From NCBI GenBank assembly GCA_907163345.1, contig CAJQUN010000398.1:62001-126000 (forward strand): DNA of 64,000 bases, written 5' to 3'. A model generated the notes under the pieces. That model was not told where the DNA came from and did not search any database. It was given only the letters and a program-made list of their open reading frames with translations. A program made the translations under genes and the position numbers. The DNA is from Haberlea rhodopensis (taxonomy: Eukaryota; Streptophyta; Magnoliopsida; Lamiales; Gesneriaceae). Positions 10,595-21,809 of the stretch are shown piece after piece (the stretch's first letter is position 1; every line of letters begins with the position of its first letter).

Positions 10595-12593
10595 AGACCC
10601 GGATTTGAGGTCATCCAACATGTGAGGTAATTGTTGCAAGTTAAACTAGTTGGGTAGTTAAAATTCTAAGTGTTATAGTTTAACTAGAACACTATTAATT
10701 TAGTTATTTATTTAGTGTTTTAGTAGGGATAGAATCCATGATTAAAAGAGGTGGCAATTCTCTAAACTCTAGCAAAGAATTTCAATACATCAAGGAGTCC
10801 TCATCCATCTCAAACTCATCCCTTAACCATCGAATCCCAGCAGCTTTGGATCGATCGGAAAGCTGATCTTCACCACCACAAATTCGACGCAGATTCATTC
10901 CTACAAAATCGAAGGCGTGCACTTATTCTCCCATGTCTCGTTTGGAGAATCCCAAGCCATAACAACTCCTTCTATACCTTATCATGTTGCACCCCAATAA
11001 CCGAAAACTCTAAGCCATGCAATCCTTCCAAAGACTCATCCTTAGATGCAACTAGCAAGATCGAAACAGAAGCTGACTCCACCTCAGAATCTGCACAAAT
11101 CTATCCCCTATAATTTCGAGTTGAATCCTACTCCAACACCTCAACTTGGCCTCCACTTTTGCCTATAAATAGGACAACCCTTGGATGAATTATTCACATC
11201 ACAAGCCATCTCCTTCTCAGCCTTTAAAATCGAGAACAAATCTCTCCCAAGCAGTAAGTTTCGGCGTCTCAATTCCAGAAAGAAAAGCATCATCTTCCTT
11301 CGACTTTATTTAACCATAATAACCGAAGGATCAAGCCAAAGGTGCTGCACAAAGTTTCCAGAAATCTCCAGTAGCTAAATCCCTTCGAAAATCACAACCA
11401 AAGCCGTGACTTGTTCCCAGAAGCTGTTCAAACGTTGCTTAGCATTCTGTTGACAATCCCTTCGATTTTCAGCAATCTAAACCAAGTGAGATCAAGCTGT
11501 GGCTTGTAGTCTGTGTTTCCAGAAACCTTTAAGCATTATTATTCGAAGCTCTTCCCTCAAACTAAGCAAGTTCCAGTCCAAATTCCGAACCAAAAGCTGA
11601 TTAAAGTTCTGTCTCGAATTTGATTGGTTTTGAAGAATCTGGATCGAGACCCCCCTGATTTGGTTCAAGCTTTTGGCAGCCTACTCGTGTTGTTCGAAAG
11701 CCAAGGAAGATAAGAAACCATTCACTTCTTACCTTTGATCAATCAAGCACGAAACCAAGCACTGTAAGTGGACTTTTGTTATATATATTCGTTTCGTTTT
11801 CTAAAAATCATATAGTATGTTTTAAATTCCCAATCGATATGTATTATGTTGAAATTATGAAAGTATTATTTTGTAAGCACGTTAAACTCGAAATCTAATT
11901 GGATTTGGATCCCCATGACCCTGATGCGGTGGGATATAACCGCTAAAAGAACCTTATACGGTGGTAATCCGTTGTTTCTGGATTATCCAGACCCTTTATT
12001 CGTGGGTTAGCCGATGTTATGACCTCATCTCTAGGAGGGTTAAGTCTAGAGACTGATATCAGTACCGAGAAGAGAGTAGAATGCTTTACTGTGCTTAAGT
12101 ATATGAAAATTATGAAACGATATGTTATGTCATGGCTCGTAAGGGCAACCAAGTATGTTAAGATACATTCATATCGGTTTATGCAAGTTTTATGATCCAA
12201 GTTTATGAAAATTATGTATATGTATGATATCGATTGTCCCCCACTTGCTGAGTGTTTTCCAAAGCACTCAACCCCTTACTCTACATCCCCAGATAAAGCC
12301 GAAGAAGAATTAGAGCAAGAAGAAGAGCACCAATTTTGGGGTTGGTGAAATCAAGTCCGCTGCGTAGATCAAGATCTTTTAGGTTTTTAAAGTTTCCAGT
12401 TTTAAGACAATTTTAATTATTCAGTTGTTAAGTTTTTAATTCCGTATTTCTTTATTCATTGTAAAGACAATGGTTTTTATTTTTATGGAAAAAGACTGGC
12501 TTTTCATTTGTTATATATTACGAGGCTTATTGGTTTCCTAGTTGTAATGAAAATCAATGCCGGTGTTATTGACCCCGATCTCGAGGCGTGACA
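10590..12593 (+). repeat. 3' LTR of the Tekay-type element
   Basis: This 2004-bp LTR matches 2673-4678 with about two dozen differences by eye, mostly single substitutions plus two 1-base indels. It ends GCGTGACA at 12593, followed by the target-site copy GACAC. The equivalent TATA box is at 11164-11173. Confidence 0.95.
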
Positions 12594-12598
12594 GACAC

Positions 12599-13985
12599 TG
12601 AATACAAACAATTTATATGTTGTATTATTTTAGAACCACTATTAAATTTAAGGCAATAAATAACGAATTTATAAGGGCATTAGATTAATTGGACTTTGAT
12701 TTTAGTAGGTCGGACCATTTTTTTCGGTTTAGCATGCTTTCACACATTATCAGGGTATATATATATATATATTTTTGAGAAAATTGGGGTATCAACTTTA
12801 TTATGGTGCTTAAAATATTCGGATCCTATCTTTCACTTTGTTCTCTTATATTAATTATAATTATAATTTAATTATATTACGTTGTAATGTTTGTTAAACA
12901 TAGAATAATTCACTTGACAATTGCTTATTTACCTGATCTTTTATAGTATAGCTTGTACTTTTTTGGTAGTGGTGACGGTATTATTTTGCATAATTGTTAT
13001 TTTCCTTTAGCATTAAATTTATAACGTTAATTTATTCAAAATTTATAGCATTATTTTCGAATATTTTGGATCAATCTCCACAGTTTGCTTCTTTTGTGAA
13101 CTTCATGCAGTCCAATAAAGTGAATCTAATGAGTGGATTTCGTGAAAGCGTAAGCCTTTAGTCATGAGTTTGATTTCTCTTATCAATATTTTCTTGGTCG
13201 AGCTTGTCACACTGGGCTTGCCTTGCGGTTTACCTAACTAACGTGATTTGCAGCTTATTGCGTCAACCTGAGAGTTTATCCAATGTGCATCCAAAATGTA
13301 GCTTCTGAGGGTTCCCATCACCAAAAAATTAAAAAGTAAAAATATTAAGTGGATGCATTACCATTGTCTTACCAATTCTATTAGAAAAGTCGAAGTCGTT
13401 CAATCGCCCATACTAGACAACTTTTGTATTTCTTGTCTTAGCTGAAACCATCAATTCATCGTTCGTAACGAACTTGTTCGAACTTCCTAAACCGTAACAC
13501 GCTATCTGAGCTACAACTCGTCTTGTTGGCTTTTTCAGTGTCTCGGCTAAGGTTCATTCTAGCGAAGAAAACTAGATGTGTGATGTGTGATGTGTGTTGT
13601 GCAAGAGGGTTAAGGAGGCTATGAGTTTGGTGGGCACCGATGGCTTGTGGAGACCGATGCATAGCGCGAATGAAAGCGATTCCCCCTTTGCGATAGAAGC
13701 TCATATTGTTGTATTTGTAGATATTAGCGCTATGTGTGTGCAAATACAAAACGTCTACATGGCGAAGCTAATTGTGTGGTACATTATCTAGCTATGAATT
13801 CTTTTTGTCGAGAGTTTTTTGATTTTGTTCCTCTACCGTATGCCATTTTGTAAGTTTGGATCGAACGTGATGTTATCATGTCAATAAATCCTCCTACCTT
13901 AAAAAAAAACAAAAATTAAGGAAAAACTTTGTTTTACTGTGAATTTAACTCAACTTGAATTTTCCTCACTATCCAGTATTTCAAT
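12599..13985. other. Non-genic DNA
   Basis: AT-rich sequence with a short (AT)n tract near 12757-12770. Open frames on both strands at 13456-13791 overlap each other and have no family resemblance. I see no gene, RNA gene or clear element here. Confidence 0.55.
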
Positions 13986-15345
13986 TTGATTTCGTTGGGC
14001 TTTCCTTTGTTATTGGTGTTCTTCTGTGTGATTTCTAGTCGCTTTGATTCTGGCTTCCCCGATAGGTCTCTTCTTGTCCTTCCTTGTGAAGGTTGTTTCG
14101 TGGTTTTGACTGTCAACCCTTGTGGTAGGTGTAGCCATGGTGGTCTTCACGGTGGGGGTGGTGGCGCTGGCTTTGGTCTTGGTTGGAGCCTTGCTGGCGG
14201 TAATGGAGGTGGCTTTGGTTATGGTGGGGGTCTAGGTGGTGGAGAGGATTTAATCAATGGGCTTGGTCTTGGCCGTGGGTTAGACGATGGCGCCAGCGGT
14301 GGGCTAGGTGGTGGCCTCGATTGTAAGGGTGGTAGTGGGTGTCTTGGTCGTGGGGTTGGTTGTGTTTTAGGCGGTGGTGCCGATGGAAATTTAGGTGGTT
14401 GGGGTGGTTTCCCGGGCAATGATGGAGGAGGCATCTTTGAAGGCGACGGTCCTAGTGTGGAGGGTTTGCGTTTGATGTTGGTGCCTGTGGCGGTGGTGTT
14501 TTTTGCCGTGGGGTTGGGGGCGGTGGTGGAGTGTCGTGCTCGTCTTGGGGTTCTGGGTTGGGGCTTCTATTTGGGTCTACTGCCCAGCTTGGGGTGTGGT
14601 ATCCTACTTTGGCGGTGGTTGTTGTGCAACCCTGTCGTTTGCCATTATGCTTTTTAGTTGGCATGCCCAGGTTTTGAGGGCAACCTGGGCATTATTTTGC
14701 ATACGCTTCATCAGTCGTGCAATTTCCCTTTTTTTGTTACTGTTTTATGGTTGTCGAGTCCATGTTTATTTTGCTTTTGTGTTTCTTGGTAGTTCTGGTT
14801 ATGTGTGTTGTGGTCATATGGTGTCAGTCAATAGTTTATTATGTGCTACTTTATTGTCTTTCTGGTGGTGGCTCTTTTTGTTTGTTTCATTGCTGGTTCA
14901 ACGTCTGGTTTTGACTACAAAACTTGTTGGTTTCGTGCGCCATCCAGTAGTATGGCTTTCAGTAAGGCTTTTGGATATGATGTCTTGTGCGTTTGTTGTC
15001 GCTTTCTCAGTTTATGCTCATCGTCTATTCCTTTTTGTACCTTCACCTGTATTGGAAGACAAGTCCCTTATTTGTCTGTACTTTGGGTTTAATGATTTGA
15101 GAGGACCAGATTTGGTTACAGTGGTTTATTCCCACTCCTATGCTCTTGTAGTGATTCAATTTCGCTTTCCACCTGGAGGTCCTGCTGTTGCTCGCCGGAG
15201 GCATTGGTCTATGTTTGTTTGCCGATTTTATATTGTCGGTTAATGTGGAGTCGTTGGTTACAAATATTTCTGTGTCTAGTTGTAAATGCCACGTTGGCTA
15301 CCCGTTAGTAAATATATTTGTATATTTTCTGTTAAAAAAAAAAAT
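13986..15345. other. Gly/Pro-coding low-complexity stretch, then T-rich DNA ending in an A-run
   Basis: At 14110-14450 the plus strand is packed with GGTGGN repeats (reading as Gly-rich, up to GGGGGAGFGLGW) and the minus strand reads as Pro-rich. Plus-strand frames stay open from 13986 to 14657 and from 14503 to 15243. The second reads as a Phe/Val/Leu/Cys-rich protein simply because the DNA is T-rich. The block ends with GTTAAAAAAAAAAA at about 15331-15344, which could be the poly-A tail of a retroposed copy or non-LTR element. I recognise no reverse transcriptase or endonuclease motif and cannot assign coding strand or function. Confidence 0.35.
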
Positions 15346-16000
15346 CCACTTGACATGAGATTAATTTGAATCCAATATATATTTTTAGAATATATAAATT
15401 TGGCACGTCCTCGTCTCTGCTTATGCACAAAAAAGACCCATTTTCTTTTCTGGCCCAAATCCCTTCGTCCCTCGTAAAATTGCCTAATTTTAACCCTATA
15501 CATTCACAGGCTTAAAACTGTTTATTTTCTATCATTAATTTGCCAATATCGTTTCTATTAAATATTGGAGGATAAACTATCTACAAACTATGATTTCAAT
15601 TTTCAATCCCTGAACAAGGATAGTTTGCATATTTGGATTCTTTCAGGTTTGTGCCGTTTCAAGGAGATGTCTCTATTTGAGTTTCTCCTTTACTTGATGT
15701 CATGCCTTTCTAGTTTATTCGTCGTGGTATTTCTGGAGTTTATTGTTCTTTTTTGGGGTACCGAATATCATTTGAAATTTGTTTTATCCCAAAATTTTAA
15801 AGGTTAAAAGGGAATGATGACTAATTCATGGAAATCGGCGGATTTTAGATTTGGTGAAATTGTACTGGATTATGTATAGTGGGTCCAAAGCTTTGAACAC
15901 TAGCTCAAATACATATATATTTTGTTGAAATTGTTTATGTACTTTAAAATAACTATAACTCAGTGATTTTTACGAACTTAGGAAATAATTGAGTTTTGAT

Positions 16001-17345
16001 TAGGGATGTTTCTGAACTGGTTTGAACAGATTCCAACCAAATTTTGGACTGGTTACGGTTAAAAGGGTTATTTAAGCAAATAAATTTGATCCGGAATTCA
16101 GGCAAACCGATTCTGGCTGAAGTTTTAGTTTTATTACGAGTGGCTACCTATTTTCTTCATATTCCTCTAAAATGTGCTTCTCAAATTCATCGAGTCCTCT
16201 TCTAGATTCCAATCTTTAAGTAGTCTTAACATACTTGGTGAATGTGGAAAGATTAGTTCGAGATGTGCTCATCATATGCGGTCTTTTGACCAGATATAAA
16301 ACCCGATCTAGAATTTGAGCTTGATAATCCAAGAGAAACATTTGCATTGGGTTCTCATTGAGATGCATCAAGTAGAGTTGCATTATAGCGATCTTAGGGA
16401 ACCAAGTTCCAATACTCTTGAAACTTCTCTTCTATCTCATGTTCAAAATAACATAGCATGTGACTTTGTCAAAATTGAAGAAATGTTCAAACATTGAAAA
16501 TCGTAAAGGAATAAAATAAGCGACTTTGGCCGGGAAATTGTGCTAGTGTAAAATATTTATCAAATCGACAACCATTTTCAATAAAAACCAATCTCTTTTT
16601 GTAATTTGCGTAATTGGCGCTAGCAAAACAATTATAAAAAGGAGTGACGATTATTGTGTTGGTAAAATAGAAGAAAACATTTTATGAAGTACTTGTTTCT
16701 ACTGCAATGAAAATGAGCATGAATAGCTCGAGACGTTTTGGCCGTTTTATCATTAGGTGCACAAGAATCAGCATTTTCAGTGCAAATGATAATTGGTGAT
16801 TTTTTTACTACTATTTCCGCATATTCACTAATTATGTTAACACTACTTAAAGATTGATTTGATTGCAAGGCAACAAGTAGATGAGGAGGAATTGATGAAT
16901 TCGAGGAGAATAGTTCATAGAAAGAAGAAAAAAATAGCTACATCGGTTCTTATTAACTACAATCAATCTTGGGTTTTTAATTTTTTTTGCATATTTTTTA
17001 TGTTTTCAGATCGATGTAATTCTTAAACAAATTCAAATTATAAGTAAAATTTTGAATGAACTACGTTCTGTGGTTTTTAACCTATCATTGGGATTTTTGC
17101 TTAAAAAGTTGGTTCTGTGTCTCTGAGAATTTACATCTTCAAATGTTCATATATGTATGCGCATACACATATCATAAAACTAAAACCTTAGCCGAAACAT
17201 GTTAAAATCAGTTTTGAACCGGTTTTCCTTTATTCTGGATCGAATTGGTTAATTGAAATAACCCTTTTGACTGAACCGGTCCAATCCGGTAGCAACAAAC
17301 TTAAATTGGTGGGTACTGGTCCCAACTGATTCAATAACATCCCTA
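16001..17345. mobile_element. Non-autonomous hAT-like DNA element, decayed
   Basis: The left end TAGGGATGTT (16001) is the exact reverse complement of the right end AACATCCCTA (to 17345). Subterminal sequences on both sides carry AACCGGTT/GAACCGGT-like motifs in opposite orientation. The 5' TAGGG terminus is shared with the intact hAT element at 32954. Flanking 8-mers (GTTTTGAT / GTATTTGA) do not match well, so the target duplication is degraded or slightly misplaced. The interior has no transposase frame. Size is about 1.35 kb. Confidence 0.6.
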
Positions 17346-17829
17346 GTATTTGAAGTTATTTATAAATAACTATGTTTTATTAATAATCTACAATTAGTAC
17401 AAATTAAAATAAGTTATAAATGCCAATTTTTGGAGAACGAAAGGCTAGAAACATAGTTTTAATGCTAGGATGATTTTCTATGTTTTGAAAGCAAATTAGG
17501 ATTTCTTTTTTGTTTTATCTTTTTTCTTTTTCTAGACACAGCCAAGCTTAAGTTCGAGTCAATAATTTAAGGACTCGAGTATGGAAATCTACTCTATTTA
17601 CATTAGCTATTACTATGCCTAGGGTATGAAAATTTTATGTGTGTATGTACTTTGTCTGCTTACTTAGCCTTAGGCGTGGAATAGTATTAAACAGCATCTG
17701 TCTTACAGAACCTACAGACAAGCTGATACATGTATGTTTGCTCTGATCCACGGAGTGTATCCGCCGTTACCTAGCTCTCTGTTTGGTAGGTATAGAGTTT
17801 CTATAATATTGTCGAGACGATCCCTGAAA
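17346..17829. other. Upstream region of the FAHD gene
   Basis: AT-rich DNA with pyrimidine tracts (17505-17535), between the hAT-like element and the acylpyruvase start. It presumably holds promoter and 5'UTR, but no unambiguous TATA box was picked. An in-frame upstream ATG at 17734 gives a 32-codon extension (MFALIHGVYPPLPSSLFG...) that could be a transit peptide if translation starts there. Confidence 0.5.
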
Positions 17830-20093
17830 ATGGCTAGCTCAGCGTCATCATATCAGAAGCTCCTTTCCGTTGGCACGAAAATCATCGCTGTTGGACGTAA
17901 CTATGCTGCACACGCGAAAGAACTTGGAAATGCCATTCCTAAAGTAAAATTTGAAATTTACTTTGTAAGCTGTTACAGGTTTTATGCAAAATGTTTGTGT
18001 TGTTAAATTTGATTGATGTTGTCTTGTAAAGGAACCGGTGCTCTTTATGAAGCCAACATCATCGTATTTGGAAAATGGTGGAAAAATTGAGGTGCCGGAG
18101 CCGCTGGAGGCTCTGGATCATGAGGTGGAGCTGGCTTTGGTCATCAGTCAGCGTGCCCGCAATGTATCTGAAGCACTGGCCATGAATTATGTTGGAGGTA
18201 CCGTTTTTGAAAATTCTGTGTCAATAGCTGAAATCATTGTACCCTAGTGAGATTATGTGTTTTTTATGCTTGTGTTAGCTTTTTCCCCAATTTTGAAGCC
18301 TGAAATTGCAATTACGGTAGAAGCTGTGAATGGAATTGCACACGTATAATTGCTTGTGGCTTATCCAATTTTAAGCTCACCCAAAAGGTATTATCGTTGT
18401 GAAAAATGTTAGATATGGATTAGTCCTGGATTGTGTCACGTTGAATCATGAAGAAAGTGGTGATTATGATGCCTATAATGCAGGGGGCAAGATGAGGTGA
18501 GGGAAGGGGGTAAGATGAGGTGAGGAGGTAGCTTAATGGATTTATGGAAGTAAAACATGCAGTTTTTTGAAAATATTACATGTAAAATTCCAAATTTTTA
18601 GCATGAGTTTGGCAATTGGGCTCCCCCATCTGCTCCTGCTCTAACGCGTTTGTAGTTTTGTGGTAAACATACTTTAATTTGTTTATGGATTTTCTCATGA
18701 TGAACTTGCTGAAGTTCTCCCATTCCAGGTTATGCTCTTGCTTTGGATATGACTGCAAGGGAGATCCAGTCGACTGCAAAGGTTTGCATTATATTTTCAG
18801 TCTGCACTCTGCAGTAAACCCATTCCTTATCAGTTGTATGTGAGATAATTTTGAATTATGCTTTTTAGTGCTGTTTTACTTTTACTGAGCCATCTTTCTT
18901 GACCCTATGCACATTCTTGAAGTATTTTCACCTATTTAATTTCATTCTAAAGTCTGCAGGTCTTCCTTGGACCATAGCTAAAGGCCAAGATACCTTCACC
19001 CCTATCAGCGCTGTTGTAAGCCTGCTATCAGTGTACAATATTGCCTTGTATTTCTTGATGAATAGTGCCACTCATGTTTATGGTCCAATGAGACTAAAGC
19101 TACTTTTGTTTTGTGATCTGACATGACCACACGAAATGCATTGATAGCTCCCTTTTCTGTAGCCGTCTGGAAGATAATTTTTGCCCTGTTGCTAGACCAC
19201 AGTTCTGTAGTGAAAGTTAAAACTGAATAGTATGGTTTAGTCCCATATATCCATGGAAGAAATTATTTAAACTATACTATCATATGTATTTTCAGTTTTG
19301 TTTTCTGTTAATGATCTGTTTTTATGACCTTTTTCCTTCTGAAACACTAAAGCATCATTTTTAAAATTTCTATTTTATTCACGCAGTTGCCCCCTTCGAA
19401 GGTGCCCGACCCTCATAATTTAGAATTATGGTTAAAGGTACTCTGCAATTATTTTATTCTTAATGTGCTTCACGTAATGGGGCTTGTGAAAATGAATATT
19501 TCCGATGAAGGTTGATGGAGAAATACGACAGAAAGGCTCAACGAGTGATATGATATTTAAGATCCCGTTCTTGATCAGCCACATCAGTTCTCTCTTTACT
19601 CTCTTTGAGGGAGATGTCATTCTGACAGGTATGGACATGGCAAACCAAGTCCTTGATTAAATACTTGACGGTATACCCTTCTCCTGTTTGTCTATTTCGA
19701 AACTATTTATCAGCTTAAATAGATCGTGTTTCTCCATTGTGCTATGTTTGAAAAAAATCTCGGTGATCCATGAATCATTACTTTCTTGTCTAACGACGTC
19801 AAGCCAAGTTAACTTCGCCGTATACTACTTGCGTACTTTCTTGCAAGCACCTTTTAACAATTAATCTCAAACATACTCGGCCCTATTTTAGTCTGTCAGC
19901 TCAGCCTTTTTTATAATTTGTAGACTTTTATTCCAATCGATTCTTTTGTAACCACACACATCTACTTGTCATAAATGTAGGCACTCCTGAAGGTGTTGGT
20001 CCCGTTAAGATAGGTCAAAAGATTGAAGCTGGAATAACAGGCTTGTTCGACGTACACTTCGATGTTGAAAGAAGACAGAGACCCGGACATTGA
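17830..20093 (+). CDS. FAHD1: Acylpyruvase / oxaloacetate decarboxylase of the FAHD1 family
   Basis: Seven exons join in frame: 17830-17943, 18032-18197, 18729-18781, 18953-19015, 19387-19437, 19511-19628 and 19981-20093, giving 225 aa, the usual length for FAHD1-type proteins. All introns are GT-AG. Family landmarks are VGRNYAAHAKELG with the catalytic His28/Glu31 pair, metal ligands Glu69 and Glu71 in DHEVELALVI and Asp100 in ALDMTAREIQ, KGQDTFTPIS, and the C-terminal GTPEGVGPVKIGQ. In animals these Mg2+ enzymes hydrolyse acylpyruvates and decarboxylate oxaloacetate in mitochondria; the plant role is inferred from the family. Starting at the in-frame ATG at 17734 would add 32 residues, possibly a transit peptide; I chose 17830 because conserved sequence begins soon after. 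No lesion seen. Confidence 0.93.
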
Positions 20094-20360
20094 GTCCTAA
20101 ACAGATCCATGATTTTAGCATCAAAGGCTTATCTGTCGCTTGAAGTTATGTTTTCGCTTTTATTATCGGTTTCTATTTCGAACTGTACAATCTGAAGCTA
20201 ATGAATAAATTCAAGAATGAACCTGTCACAAGATTAATATTTGTTTATGGTTAGTACCTGGAGTTGGATACCGAAACCCCTAGTGGCACTTTTAGTTACT
20301 GTGAGAGACGTTAATAGATTCATGCTCACTATTCTCAATGCTAGTATAGGGTGCAAATGA
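20094..20360. other. 3' region of the FAHD gene
   Basis: The likely 3'UTR follows the stop at 20091-20093, with an AATGAATAAA-type polyadenylation signal near 20200-20209. The small foldback element begins at 20361. Confidence 0.55.
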
Positions 20361-20497
20361 AATATTCTATGCTACCTCATGGGGTACATCCAACCATTCA
20401 TTGGTAATATTCCCAATGATGTTAAGTGTGAATATTCCCAATGAATGGTTGGATGTATCCCATGGGGCATTACCCATGGGATAGCATAGAATAAATC
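20361..20497. mobile_element. Small foldback MITE with 11-bp flanking repeats
   Basis: A roughly 137-bp inverted repeat. The left arm begins near ATTCTATGCTACC and the right arm ends near GGATAGCATAGAAT, with further pairing of CATCCAACCATTCATTGG and its complement. The 11-mer GGTGCAAATGA occurs directly on each side (20350-20360 and 20498-20508), fitting a target-site duplication. It carries no ORF. The duplication length would suit a Mutator-like origin; the superfamily is otherwise unassigned. Confidence 0.7.
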
Positions 20498-20638
20498 GGT
20501 GCAAATGAGCTGATGTTCATGCTTATATTCTCAACGCCCTTGTAGACTTCAAATCAAAACAAATTTTTTGAAATTACATTAGCACCAAGTGTTTATGATG
20601 CTGAAGAAATTAAAGACGATGGTAATGATTCAATTTAA

Positions 20639-20661
20639 ATATATATATATATATATATATA
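20639..20661. repeat. (AT)n microsatellite
   Basis: Uninterrupted AT dinucleotide repeat of about 11 units. Confidence 0.9.
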
Positions 20662-20895
20662 AAAGATTAAGTGTCGTGTTTATATCGTTGTCATATATTA
20701 AGAGTGCTAATTTTGTTGGCCTACAAGCCCCTTCCAATCACCCACAACTTGTAGTTCATAGTAATCAAATCGTGATATTGATTCTAATATTCATTGTAAA
20801 ATTGAAGGTATGCCGATGTGTCTAAAGTTGTAGTTATAAATATTGATACAACTTGTCTTGTTAAATACGATAGCTCAAATGTTATATTTTGATTC

Positions 20896-20898
<3 letters not shown>

Positions 20899-20952
<54 letters not shown>
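20899..20952. repeat. (AT)n microsatellite
   Basis: Uninterrupted AT dinucleotide repeat of about 27 units. The rest of 20661-21799 is AT-rich non-genic DNA with no feature I can support. Confidence 0.9.
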
Positions 20953-20955
<3 letters not shown>

Positions 20956-21809
20956 ACCCAAATGTTCCAAAGGGAAATAGGTATATATTTTTCCAATTAT
21001 TTCAATAAACAAACGCACTGGAAGCTCTGACCGGTCAAGAGAAATGAGCTTGTGATGCAATTCCATATCATGTAACGGTTACATGACGTGTTTATCCTTT
21101 TTAACATATTTATTTTATATGATTTGCCTTTTTTGGAAATTATTAATAATTGAGAATTGGGTCCTTTTCACATGGTTTTCAGTGAATTAATTTGGTTTCT
21201 ACTTTATTTATTATATATATCCAAAAACCCTTTTCCAAAGGCTCGTGTTACTCACAATTCCCAAGTAAAAGAAATTGTTTTTAACTTTCATATGTTATTT
21301 ATTTAAAGCAACTTTATATCTCGATTTTATACTTTATTTGTGCTCTATATGTAAAATTTTCTATTGTATCTTAAATTGCTCATTCTCATGTAGAATATAT
21401 CATTTTAGAAAAATTCTAACTTTATTATTTAAATTCTAATGATTACATATATATTTTTTATGATCGTCTTAAATATATTCAATAATATATTATGATATTG
21501 AATGTAGAGCTCTATTATGAGGGAAGCAGTTTGTAAATGCAGCAGCCATCAACCTTAAATAATATACGCCTTAATAATGTATCTGTCAACATCATATCAA
21601 TTGGTCAAATCTTGGGCTAGGCATTCTCTATCCGACAACGGCTTCTTTTGAATTTTTAGCTCACGATGATAGACTAACTTGCAATTATTAAATAGGAAAT
21701 GATATCGTCACAACAGTTAATTTTGCTTTCAGAATAATTTTTATTTATTAATAAAAATTATATTGATAATAACAATAATTGTTCTGTCAATATCATACCA
21801 CTTATCAAC

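Larger units (their letters stand above)
2673..12593 (+). mobile_element. Ty3/gypsy LTR retrotransposon, Tekay/Del-type chromovirus
   Basis: A full-length element with two roughly 2.0-kb LTRs starting TGTAAAGACC and ending GCGTGACA. It has an initiator-Met-type PBS, gag-protease-RT-RNaseH-integrase order, a C-terminal chromodomain and a polypurine tract just before the 3' LTR. Flanking 5-bp target sites are GACAT (2668-2672) and GACAC (12594-12598), one mismatch. By eye the LTRs differ at about two dozen positions, near 1%, so the insertion is fairly recent. Internal order plus the chromodomain place it among chromoviruses; the Tekay/Del subgroup is inferred from the gag and C-terminal sequence style. 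The coding region carries four frameshifts, so this copy is not autonomous as read. An extra ORF lies upstream of gag. Confidence 0.95.

Noticed and set aside
14503..15243. 246-codon hydrophobic frame as a membrane protein
   Set aside because: The Phe/Val/Leu/Cys content follows from T-rich DNA, several overlapping frames are equally open, and no family is recognisable.
12911..15355. A 9-base direct repeat CACTTGACA as the target duplication of a LINE-like element ending at the 15331 A-run
   Set aside because: The repeat is short, is separated from the A-run by extra bases, and no reverse transcriptase or endonuclease motif lies between.
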